From Dehalococcoidia bacterium (GTDB taxonomy: Bacteria > Chloroflexota > Dehalococcoidia > JAUSJJ01): a stretch of DNA of 8,469 nt. Both the position numbers and the translations under genes were made by a program. Below are positions 1 to 5,564 of the stretch, piece by piece. The notes beneath the pieces were generated by a model. The model ran no database searches, had not been told where the DNA came from, and saw nothing but the letters and a program-made list of their open reading frames with translations. How positions within the stretch are numbered: position 1 is the stretch's first letter; each line of letters opens with the position of its first letter. The DNA lies in assembly GCA_030647705.1 (NCBI GenBank), contig JAUSJJ010000008.1:1-8469 (forward strand), in the 5' to 3' direction.

Positions 1-376
1 GGTAGCCAACGCCATCGCGCACGAATACCCTGCCGCCGCGGGCCGAAAGCATGAGCAGGTCTCCGGCGTGCCCGTGAACGATTATCTCTCCGTTGTTCAT
101 GGTGTTGCCGCAGCCATCTTGTGCATTGCCGTGGACGATGATGCGAGGCCCGTCCATGAAGGCGGCAAGGTCGTTGCCGGGAGTGCCGAAGATATCTATT
201 TGCACAGGGCGGTCGAGGTCCGTGCCGATGTAGCGCTGACCCTGCACGTTGCGCAGCTCGATCTTCTCCACCCCGCTATCCACGGCTTCGCGGAGCCTGG
301 CATTGAGATCCCGATAGTAAACGCCGGCACAGTCTATGACCATCGATGAGGCCGCCCTGGATGCAGAATCAGTCAC
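1..376 (-). CDS. Glutamate synthase GXGXG-domain subunit (GltB domain 3 type), 3' end beyond window
   Basis: This is the third part of a split glutamate synthase large subunit, the right-handed beta-helix (GXGXG) domain that in intact GltB packs against the amidotransferase and FMN domains. About 125 residues are visible; stand-alone members are usually about 230-270, so roughly half is off the left edge. Glycine-spaced repeats show it: IIVHGNAQDGCGNTMNNG near residues 79-96, then IIVHGHAGD near 98-106 and VFVRDGVGY near 117-125, after the family-like stretch NVQGQRYIGTDL (43-54). I chose the GTG at 374-376 because AGAGGA lies 8 nt upstream. An ATG 11 codons later (341-343) has the weaker context. 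It shares its strand with the other two synthase subunits but is separated from them by 507 bp of repeat-rich DNA, and I see no convincing promoter of its own. FwdC of formylmethanofuran dehydrogenase shares this fold, but the neighbours argue for glutamate synthase. Confidence 0.88.
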   Translation of the reverse strand, partial: MTDSASRAASSMVIDCAGVYYRDLNARLREAVDSGVEKIELRNVQGQRYIGTDLDRPVQIDIFGTPGNDLAAFMDGPRIIVHGNAQDGCGNTMNNGEIIVHGHAGDLLMLSARGGRVFVRDGVGY

Positions 377-404
377 TGCTGTTTTCCTCTTACTTATTCT
401 CGCC

Positions 405-425
405 ATTCCGGACCTGGTCCGGAAT
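405..425. repeat. Perfect 9-bp inverted repeat, 3-nt centre
   Basis: Arms ATTCCGGAC (405-413) and GTCCGGAAT (417-425) are exact reverse complements around CTG. The element begins 29 bp upstream of the GTG start of the GXGXG subunit gene. I recall similar 'attccggacctggtccggaat' palindromes as multicopy intergenic elements in some environmental bacterial genomes, but copy number cannot be seen here. It could equally be an operator or an mRNA hairpin ahead of the ribosome binding site. Confidence 0.7.
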
Positions 426-474
426 CCACAAACCAGCGACGCATCCCTTTCCCCCACCAACCTCACCCTCTCGG

Positions 475-501
475 TCTCCCTCTCCTGCCAAGAGAGGGAG
501 A
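475..501. repeat. Perfect 10-bp inverted repeat, 7-nt loop
   Basis: Arms TCTCCCTCTC (475-484) and GAGAGGGAGA (492-501) are exact reverse complements around CTGCCAA. The stem has one polypyrimidine and one polypurine arm. No T-run follows on either strand within a usual distance, so it is not a standard intrinsic terminator. It looks like another dispersed palindrome of the spacer. Confidence 0.65.
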
Positions 502-596
502 AGAAAAGAAGGGGGACACCCCCTAAACCCCCGTTTACTTAGGAGCGCCGTCGCTCTCGGCGCGATGGTTTGAAAAGAGCGAACGCCCCTCATTAC

Positions 597-690
597 TATT
601 CGGGTGGCGTCCAGCGCGTTAGAACCCGATGCCGCGGGCTTCAGCCTGCGGTATCTTCAGGCACACGAGACGCCAAGGCGTATTCGAATA
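597..690. repeat. Nested inverted repeat with inner 12-bp hairpin
   Basis: An outer pair of broken arms, TATTCG..TGGCGTC (597-602, 605-611) against GACGCCA..CGAATA (669-675, 685-690), encloses an inner hairpin. The inner arms are ATGCCGCGGGCT (629-640) and AGCCTGCGGTAT (643-654). As plus-strand RNA the inner stem pairs over all 12 positions with two G-U wobbles; as minus-strand RNA those two become A-C mismatches. The right outer arm also contains the 10-bp palindrome TATTCGAATA (681-690). The whole could be one repeat unit of about 94 bp. The inner hairpin is clear; the outer pairing is weaker. Confidence 0.55.
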
Positions 691-720
691 CCCTCTCCCT
701 GGTAGGCGTGCCTCCCCAAG

Positions 721-801
721 TGTCATTCTGAGGAGCGAAGCGACGAAGAATCTCGTTTCCGGAGCGGGGCTACGAGATCCTTCGCTACGCTCAGGATGAC
801 A
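721..801. repeat. Long imperfect inverted repeat (REP/MITE-like palindrome)
   Basis: The left arm (721-755, opening TGTCATTCTGAG) and the right arm (773-801, ending CTCAGGATGACA) are reverse complements, with one wobble in the outer 12 pairs. The inner ends ATCTCG (750-755) and CGAGAT (773-778) pair exactly. The left arm carries about 6 extra bases in the middle (GAGCGAAGCGACGAAG against CTTCGCTACGCTC). The loop is 17 nt. From memory, 'gtcattctgag..gcgaagc..gaagaatctcg' is a common multicopy intergenic repeat of many environmental bacterial genomes. No ORF or target-site duplication is evident. Confidence 0.75.
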
Positions 802-832
802 GATTCTCGATCTTCTTCAGGCAGGCCCCCAT

Positions 833-865
833 CAGAAGGGAGAGAGGGACACACTCTTCCTTCTG
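833..865 (-). repeat. 12-bp hairpin just after the synthase subunit stop codon
   Basis: Arms CAGAAGGGAGAG (833-844) and CTCTTCCTTCTG (854-865) pair at 11 of 12 positions around a 9-nt loop. The hairpin lies about 19 nt after the TAA of the FMN subunit gene on the minus strand. In minus-strand RNA the odd position is an A-C mismatch. No U-tract follows (the sequence continues ATGGGGGCC). It may attenuate transcription or stabilise the 3' end of the four-gene mRNA, but it does not meet the criteria for an intrinsic terminator. Confidence 0.5.
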
Positions 866-883
866 TGCCTCTGAGACGCCGCC

Positions 884-2389
884 TTAGCTTCCGGCCATTC
901 TCACGCCCAGAATGTCCAGCTCAGTGTCGGTCAGTCCCACGCCTCTAAGGGCCAGCCGGTTGCCCCGAAGGCTTTCCAGGGCGTTGACGCCCATGCCTCC
1001 GAGCATGTCTTTGATCTCCAGGCTCCAGCCCCTGAGCAGGTTGACCAGGCGCTCCGCGCCGATCTCCGGATTGATCCTCTTGGACAGTACCGCATCGTTG
1101 GTGCAAATGCCCCAGGCGCACTTGCCGGTGTGACACTGCTGACACACGTGGCACCCGAGGGCGATCAAGGCTGCGGTGCCGATGTAGACAGCGTCGGCGC
1201 CCAGGGCAATGGCTTTGATCACGTCTGCGCTGCTTCTGATGCCACCCGCAGCGATGATGGAGGCCTGGTTCCTGATGCCCTCCTGCCTGAGACGCTGGTC
1301 TACGGAGGCGAGGGCCAGTTCTATGGGTATGCCCACGTTGTCCCGGATCACCTTGGGAGCTGCGCCGGTTGACCCTCTGAGCCCGTCGATGGCGACGATA
1401 TCGGCGCCGGCCCGCACAATCCCGCTGGCGATGGCCGCTGCGTTATGAACGGCGGCGATCTTGACGCTGATCGGCTTGGTGTAGTTGGTCGCCTCTTTCA
1501 GGGCATAGATTAGCTGAGACAGGTCTTCAATCGAGTAGATGTCATGGTGCGGCGCGGGCGAAAGCGCGTCGGTGCCCGCCGGAATCATGCGCGTGGCCGC
1601 CACCTCGGGGCTGACCTTCTCACCCGGCAGATGTCCACCGATACCGGGTTTGGCGCCCTGACCTATCTTGATCTCCACGATGCGACCGGCGTTCAGGTAC
1701 TCCGCGTGGACGCCGAAGCGCCCCGAGGCCACCTGGACTATGGTGTTGTTGCCGTACTTGTACAGCTTTTTGTGCAGGCCGCCCTCGCCTGTGTTGAACA
1801 GCGTTCCTGCTTCGGTGGCGGCCCGCGCCAGAGACTCGTGGACGTTCAGGCTCACTGCGCCGTAGGACATGGCGGAGAACAGCACAGGTACTTCTATGGC
1901 CACCTGAGGCGTCAACTTTGTCTTGAGGCTGAGCGTCTCAGGGTCGATCTCCACACGGTCCGGCTTGCGTCCCAGGTAGGTGCGCAACTCCATTGGCTCG
2001 CGCAGCGGGTCGATGGACGGGTTAGTGACCTGGCTGGCATTCAGGAGCAGGTGGTCCCAGTAGATCGGGTACGACTTGTCGTTGCCCATGCCGGTGAGCA
2101 GCATGCCGCCGGACTCGGCCTGTTTGTAGATATCCTCGATGGTCTCAGCGGTCCAGTTGCAGTTGGGCCGGTACTCCAGGGGGTTCTTGCGCACCGTCAG
2201 CGCCCCGGTGGGACAGAAGGTGACACAGCGATGGCAGCCCACGCACTTCTCGTCCCGGCTCCTGACCTCGTCGTCTTCGGCGTCGTAGTAGTTCGCGTCG
2301 AAGCTGCACTGCCTCACGCACACCTGGCACTGGATGCAACGGTCGGCTCTACGCTCGACCACGAATTGTGTTGGCAGATATGTCTTCAT
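884..2389 (-). CDS. gltB: Glutamate synthase FMN/Fe-S subunit with N-terminal ferredoxin domain
   Basis: This 501-residue protein is the synthase core of a split glutamate synthase; it should catalyse reductive amination of 2-oxoglutarate to glutamate on FMN in the cytoplasm. The N-terminus is a two-cluster ferredoxin with CxxCxxCxxxC at C18, C21, C24, C28 and at C49, C52, C55, C59 followed by Pro. Residues about 80-490 form the glutamate synthase TIM barrel, with LFSAMSYGAVS, NTGEGG, GQGAKPGIGGHLPG, DGLRGSTGAAP and the phosphate-binding AAGGIRSSADVIKA. C413, C419 and C424 fit the GltB 3Fe-4S pattern C-x5-C-x4-C. C416 and C429 are additional cysteines in the same loop. The ATG follows the upstream stop codon by 1 nt (TAA-T-ATG) with no strong Shine-Dalgarno, so translational coupling is likely. 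N-methylglutamate synthase (MgsC) has the same fold, but I see no methylamine genes nearby. Confidence 0.93.
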   Translation of the reverse strand: MKTYLPTQFVVERRADRCIQCQVCVRQCSFDANYYDAEDDEVRSRDEKCVGCHRCVTFCPTGALTVRKNPLEYRPNCNWTAETIEDIYKQAESGGMLLTGMGNDKSYPIYWDHLLLNASQVTNPSIDPLREPMELRTYLGRKPDRVEIDPETLSLKTKLTPQVAIEVPVLFSAMSYGAVSLNVHESLARAATEAGTLFNTGEGGLHKKLYKYGNNTIVQVASGRFGVHAEYLNAGRIVEIKIGQGAKPGIGGHLPGEKVSPEVAATRMIPAGTDALSPAPHHDIYSIEDLSQLIYALKEATNYTKPISVKIAAVHNAAAIASGIVRAGADIVAIDGLRGSTGAAPKVIRDNVGIPIELALASVDQRLRQEGIRNQASIIAAGGIRSSADVIKAIALGADAVYIGTAALIALGCHVCQQCHTGKCAWGICTNDAVLSKRINPEIGAERLVNLLRGWSLEIKDMLGGMGVNALESLRGNRLALRGVGLTDTELDILGVRMAGS

Positions 2390-2390
2390 A

Positions 2391-3533
2391 TTAGTGGTCC
2401 CGGGCCATTACGGCCGCTTCTGATTTTGTTGTTGCTATTGGCTTGCCCACGGTGCCCACGATGGGCTCGCCGCCGACAGGGATCCAGGAGTTCTCCAGGT
2501 CCGGGCAGACCAGGCGGATGGCCGACTCCTCAGAGGACAGGTACAGGCAACTGCCCTTGGACCCGGCGACAAGGGGGCGCAGCCTTATCCTGTCGGTAAG
2601 GCCGATCATCTGGCCGGTGCGGGCTATGATCACGGCGAACGGCCCGTTCAGCAGCAGGCTGCCGTAGACCTGGCGCAGCGCTATTTGCAGCGCCCTCGTG
2701 CCATCCTTCTCCCGTTCGATCTGGCTCCACAAAGGAGGGGCCAGCACCTTGACGGCAATCTCCAGCGGAAGATTGTGCCGGCGCATCAGCAGGTCAACGG
2801 CATAGGCCACCACCTCGGTGTCGGTCTGCAGCGTGCACTGGTACCCGAACATTTCCAGGTGGCGCCGGTTGATGCCGTACGAAGATATCTCGCCGTTATG
2901 GACTACAGTCCAGTCCAGGATGTTGAACGGATGTGCCCCTCCCCACCAGCCTGGCGTGTTGGTGGGGAACCTGCCGTGAGCTGTCCACAGATAGCCGAGG
3001 TAGTCGTCCAGCCGGAAATAGTGGGCGATGTCCTCCGGGTAGCCGACCCCTTTGAATACGCCCATGTTCTTGCCGCTGGAGAACACGAACGCGTCCTGCA
3101 CACCGCAGTTTATCGCCATCACCTTCTCCATGACGAAGTCCGCTTCCGGATGGTCGCCGTTTCCGGCCACATCCAGGAAATAGCGCCAGACCAGGGGCGG
3201 GTTGCTAATGCGTTCGGTCTTGCGGGTGGGCACTTCCTCGCTCTTGACGATCTTGAAGCTTTCTTTGAGCAGCGCCTCTACCTGTCTCTTGGCATCGGCG
3301 GTCATATACATGATATGGAATGCGTAGTGGTCCGCCATCTCTGGGTACAGGCCGTAGACGGCGAACCCGCCCCCGAGCCCGTTGCTGCGGTCATGCATGT
3401 TGGCAATCGCCGTCACCACGTCTGTGCCGGGGAACGTCTTCCCGGAGGTGTCGATGACGCCAAAGATGGAACAGGCGGCAATGACCTTGTCGTCTCCGTA
3501 TGGGTTGTTGTGAGTGGCAACTGGTTTTATCAT
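2391..3533 (-). CDS. Glutamate synthase class II glutamine amidotransferase subunit (GltB domain 1 type)
   Basis: This 380-residue Ntn-type glutaminase should release ammonia from glutamine and channel it to the FMN subunit encoded next. C21, in ACSIFGVID, is the likely nucleophile. MHDRSNGLGGGFAVYG follows, typical of the stand-alone glutamate synthase amidotransferases. HGRFPTNTPG begins at H186, GAHPF at G199 and the oxyanion/substrate segment VVHNGEIS at V210, followed by QTDTEVVAYA. The nucleophile must be N-terminal, so the first 20 residues are probably a propeptide; no ATG, GTG or TTG lies directly before C21. The start is supported by AGGAGG at 3537-3542, which overlaps the previous gene's TAG, though the 3-nt spacing is short. 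The gene is followed after 1 nt by the FMN subunit. An MgsA-type or other amidotransferase role is less likely in this company. Confidence 0.9.
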   Translation of the reverse strand: MIKPVATHNNPYGDDKVIAACSIFGVIDTSGKTFPGTDVVTAIANMHDRSNGLGGGFAVYGLYPEMADHYAFHIMYMTADAKRQVEALLKESFKIVKSEEVPTRKTERISNPPLVWRYFLDVAGNGDHPEADFVMEKVMAINCGVQDAFVFSSGKNMGVFKGVGYPEDIAHYFRLDDYLGYLWTAHGRFPTNTPGWWGGAHPFNILDWTVVHNGEISSYGINRRHLEMFGYQCTLQTDTEVVAYAVDLLMRRHNLPLEIAVKVLAPPLWSQIEREKDGTRALQIALRQVYGSLLLNGPFAVIIARTGQMIGLTDRIRLRPLVAGSKGSCLYLSSEESAIRLVCPDLENSWIPVGGEPIVGTVGKPIATTKSEAAVMARDH

Positions 3534-3536
3534 CGT

Positions 3537-3542
3537 CCTCCT
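3537..3542 (-). promoter_or_regulatory. Shine-Dalgarno AGGAGG overlapping upstream stop codon
   Basis: A full AGGAGG shares its first bases with the TAG of the oxidoreductase gene and ends 3 nt before the ATG of the amidotransferase gene. A ribosome terminating on the first gene would be placed directly on the next, which favours coupled synthesis of the flavoprotein and the glutaminase subunit. Confidence 0.7.
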
Positions 3543-4872
3543 ATCGGGAAAGCGCCAGTTCCGGCTGCTTGAACGCTGCCAGGCACGTATCGGTGATGCC
3601 CGGCCTGGATATCATCTGCTGTCTCATCTCTGCGGGCAGGGAGACCAGGCCGAAACCGGGCGAGAGCAAAGTGGCTTTGAAGCTCCCCACGTCGATCTTT
3701 TCCCTCATCAGGTTGAACAATATGCCGGCCCTCTGGATATCGCCGCTGAGCACCATTCCCACGATGCGGTTTTCCTTGACCACGACCTTGCGTGAGGACT
3801 CTTTGTCGCTCCAGGTGAGGACTTCGTGGCCGGGCTCACCGTCCGTCTCGACGGCGCCCGCCGAGACGATGGCGAGTCCGAAGTAGTTGAATGCGTTGTG
3901 GCTGACCCATCCCGGGTACTCTGTGCTGATGCCAGCCATATTCAGGCCGGCGACCCTGCCGCCTATGTAGGCGCTGGGCCATATCGGCAGCACTCTGTTG
4001 CCTCCGAGGAGCACATCAGCCGCCTCGGCCACGTCGCCGCAGGCGTATACGTCGTCCAAGCTGGCCTTCATGTGCCGGTCGACGACGATGCCGCGATTGA
4101 CGGCTACGCCTGTTCCGGAGGCCAGGTCAACCCTGGGAACAACGCCGATGGCCAGTATCACCAGGTCACACGGCACGTTCTGGCCGCTATTCAAGATGAC
4201 GCCCTTTACGCGGCCTTTTTCATCGCTCCTGACGATCTGGCTCACGCTGTGTCCGGTGAGCACAGTGACGCCGTTCTCCCGGAGTGTCCTCTCCACAATC
4301 TGGGAACAGGTCTTGTCCAGGGCCAGGCTGAGCACCCGGTCTTTCAGTTCCACGACCGTAACTTCCAGGCCGAGTCCGGCCAGGGCCTCAGTGACGCTCA
4401 TGCCGATTAGCCCGCCTCCCACAACGACAACACGACGCGCGCCCGAGGCGACTGCCTCTTTGATGCGCATGGCATCGTCGAGCCTGGTGAAGGTGAAGAC
4501 GCCGTCCTCGCCCATGTCCTTGATCGGCGGCACTATCGGTTTGCCGCCCACGGCTAGAAGGAGCTTCTCATAGGCGAAGGCGTCCCCGCCGATCTGAACA
4601 GTGCGGCCGGCGGCGTCCAGATGGCCTGCCGGCGCGCCCAGGACAGCCTCGATCCCGTTCTTGGCGTAGAAGTCAGCGGGACGGAAGAGCATATCTTCGA
4701 CCGTGCAGCGTCCGGCGAGGTACTTGGAGATGAGCGGCCTGGAATAGGCATGATAAGGCTCGTCTGAAACGATGACTGCCGTGCCATGCTTATCGGTCTG
4801 CCGGATGGCTTCCGCTGCGGCGATGCCGCCGGCAGAGTTGCCGATGATAAGGTATTTGCAGGTCTTCTTCAT
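3541..4872 (-). CDS. FAD/NAD(P)-dependent oxidoreductase (NirB/rubredoxin-reductase-like), probable electron donor to glutamate synthase
   Basis: This 443-residue flavoprotein of the Pyr_redox_2 superfamily probably oxidises NAD(P)H and passes electrons to the Fe-S protein encoded just before it. The N-terminal FAD site is IIGNSAGGIAAAEA (G11, G15, G16). YSRPLISKYLAG follows, as in NirB-type and rubredoxin-reductase-type proteins. The NAD(P) site VVVGGGLIG has G152, G154 and G157. The second FAD motif, VYACGDVAEA, has D280. A C-terminal domain of about 130 residues follows PIWPSAYIGGRVAG. I see no CxxC redox pair, so it is not a disulfide reductase, and it lacks the N-terminal Fe-S domain of classical GltD. 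Its ATG overlaps the preceding stop as ATGA; GAGGA lies about 9 nt upstream inside that gene. Donor specificity (NADH or NADPH) and the assigned partner are inferred from position. Confidence 0.88.
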   Translation of the reverse strand: MKKTCKYLIIGNSAGGIAAAEAIRQTDKHGTAVIVSDEPYHAYSRPLISKYLAGRCTVEDMLFRPADFYAKNGIEAVLGAPAGHLDAAGRTVQIGGDAFAYEKLLLAVGGKPIVPPIKDMGEDGVFTFTRLDDAMRIKEAVASGARRVVVVGGGLIGMSVTEALAGLGLEVTVVELKDRVLSLALDKTCSQIVERTLRENGVTVLTGHSVSQIVRSDEKGRVKGVILNSGQNVPCDLVILAIGVVPRVDLASGTGVAVNRGIVVDRHMKASLDDVYACGDVAEAADVLLGGNRVLPIWPSAYIGGRVAGLNMAGISTEYPGWVSHNAFNYFGLAIVSAGAVETDGEPGHEVLTWSDKESSRKVVVKENRIVGMVLSGDIQRAGILFNLMREKIDVGSFKATLLSPGFGLVSLPAEMRQQMISRPGITDTCLAAFKQPELALSR

Positions 4873-5315
4873 GATTGCTTGTCCTCAAGCAGAATCAATG
4901 CCTTGTTGGGGCAGTTGGCCACGCATGCCGGCGTCTTGAGCTGCGGGCACAGGTCACACTTGACGACTCTGTGCTGGTTCTTGTCCTGGGCGACTGCCGA
5001 ATAAGGGCAGACCATCAGGCACGTCCAGCACCCGGCACACTTCTGAGAGTCGACAGACACCACACCAGTAATGGGGTCTTTGCGCATTGCGCCGGTTAGG
5101 CAGGAGTAGACGCAGACGGGTTCTGCGCAATGGCGGCAAGAGACGGCAAAGGACTCTGCCCCTTCCCGTTCCACGCGCAGCCTGGCTACGGGGCGTGTCG
5201 CCTCCCTTTTGAAGGCCTTGACCATGTCCTTGGACCTGGAATGCTCCACCTGACAGTGCACCTGGCACAGGCGGCAGTCTACGCAGAACTCAGGACGGGC
5301 CAGAATCTGTTTCAT
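4869..5315 (-). CDS. Four-cluster [4Fe-4S] electron-transfer protein (HycB/DmsB-like)
   Basis: This 148-residue polyferredoxin belongs to the DmsB/HycB/CooF-like group and is expected to carry electrons between the flavoprotein and glutamate synthase. Its sixteen cysteines form four sets: C11, C14, C17, C21; C60, C63, C68, C72; C93, C96, C99, C103; and C120, C123, C131, C135. There is no signal peptide or membrane segment, so it should be cytoplasmic. The frame stays open to an ATG at 5468, but I start at 5315. GAGG (5322-5325) lies 6 nt upstream, the protein begins right at the first cluster (MKQILARPEFC), and a strong promoter at 5374-5402 would initiate downstream of the longer start. ATG 5327 is a possible alternative with a poorer ribosome site. 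It is the first gene of the operon. The same family also serves hydrogenases and molybdoenzymes, so its partner is inferred from context. Confidence 0.87.
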   Translation of the reverse strand: MKQILARPEFCVDCRLCQVHCQVEHSRSKDMVKAFKREATRPVARLRVEREGAESFAVSCRHCAEPVCVYSCLTGAMRKDPITGVVSVDSQKCAGCWTCLMVCPYSAVAQDKNQHRVVKCDLCPQLKTPACVANCPNKALILLEDKQS

Positions 5316-5333
5316 TGCGAACCTCATGTCAAC

Positions 5334-5356
5334 CGGCCATCGGCCACCGATTGCCG
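5334..5356 (-). promoter_or_regulatory. Hairpin in the 5' leader of the glutamate synthase operon
   Basis: Arms CGGCCATCGG (5334-5343) and CCGATTGCCG (5347-5356) pair at 9 of 10 positions around a 3-nt loop. It falls between the predicted transcription start (about 5367) and the ribosome binding site (5322-5325), so it would be carried in the mRNA leader of about 50 nt. It could modulate translation or be a dyad operator just downstream of the promoter. I recognise no known riboswitch or protein site. Confidence 0.55.
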
Positions 5357-5373
5357 ATTTGCCTAGTCTTACT

Positions 5374-5402
5374 ATTTTAGATGAAAGGGCATCCGGTGTC
5401 AA
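5374..5402 (-). promoter_or_regulatory. Sigma70-type promoter of the glutamate synthase operon
   Basis: On the minus strand a perfect TTGACA (5402-5397) is followed by a 17-bp spacer and TAAAAT (5379-5374, five of six consensus bases). Initiation is expected near 5367, about 52 nt before the chosen start of the Fe-S protein gene. The remaining stretch up to the response regulator stop (5403-5564) holds no gene or clear terminator; it contains the 10-bp palindrome TCCTGCAGGA (5477-5486). Confidence 0.75.
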
Positions 5403-5564
5403 CGGTTTTGAGGGAGGCCTGGAATCTACAGTCTGCGCGTTTGGCGCATTGGGGTGGTCGATTCTCAATGTCCGCGTCCTGCAGGAGCTGGTGGGGAGGG
5501 GGTTCGGCCACGACGCAGGAGATACGCAGGGGCGGCCAGAGTCAGTTGGGACAGAGGCGCGAAG

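Larger units (their letters stand above)
377..883. other. Gene-free repeat-rich spacer inside the glutamate synthase locus
   Basis: No credible gene lies in these 507 bp. Short open frames here show no family-like protein sequence and run through palindromes. The stretch is a patchwork of inverted repeats, listed separately: 405-425, 475-501, 597-690 with an inner hairpin, 721-801 and 833-865. There is also a small hairpin with arms GCGCCG and CGGCGC (545-550, 558-563) and a GGGGG/CCCCC pair (511-515, 519-523). Composition alternates between purine/pyrimidine-rich and GC-rich blocks, unlike the flanking genes. I found no -35/-10 pair on the minus strand that would clearly serve the gene ending at 1, and no stem followed by a T-run. 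The best reading is an accumulation of dispersed non-coding repeats between two operon genes. Confidence 0.75.

Noticed and set aside
475..501. Bidirectional terminator
   Set aside because: The stem is perfect, but neither strand has a T-run directly after it.
390..593. 67-codon minus-strand frame in the repeat spacer
   Set aside because: It runs through two inverted repeats, has biased composition and no recognisable domain; plus-strand frames at 336-573 fail for the same reasons.
833..865. Intrinsic terminator after the FMN subunit gene
   Set aside because: The stem is good but no U-tract follows on the minus strand, so I list it only as a hairpin.
377..883. CRISPR array or insertion sequence in the repeat island
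   Set aside because: The repeats differ from each other and are not evenly spaced; there is no transposase, terminal repeat pair of IS type or visible target duplication.
1544..2599. 351-codon plus-strand open frame opposite the FMN and amidotransferase subunits
   Set aside because: It is antisense to two strongly recognised proteins, spans their junction, has a low-complexity Arg/Gly/Pro-rich end and matches no family I know.
884..3533. N-methylglutamate synthase (MgsA/MgsC) instead of glutamate synthase
   Set aside because: The fold is shared, but the N-terminal ferredoxin domain, the Fe-S/flavoprotein partners and the absence of methylamine or N-methylglutamate dehydrogenase genes favour glutamate synthase.
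2685..3572. 295-codon plus-strand open frame opposite the amidotransferase gene
   Set aside because: It is a shadow of a GC-rich coding strand; the opposite strand encodes conserved catalytic motifs.
3826..4573. Two overlapping plus-strand frames of about 190 codons opposite the oxidoreductase
   Set aside because: Both are antisense to intact FAD and NAD(P) motifs; their Ser/Thr/Pro- or His/Ala-rich compositions look like reading-frame artefacts.
5316..5468. N-terminal extension of the Fe-S protein to an ATG at 5468
   Set aside because: The extension is not Fe-S-like, has no supporting ribosome site, and lies over the predicted promoter and leader hairpin.
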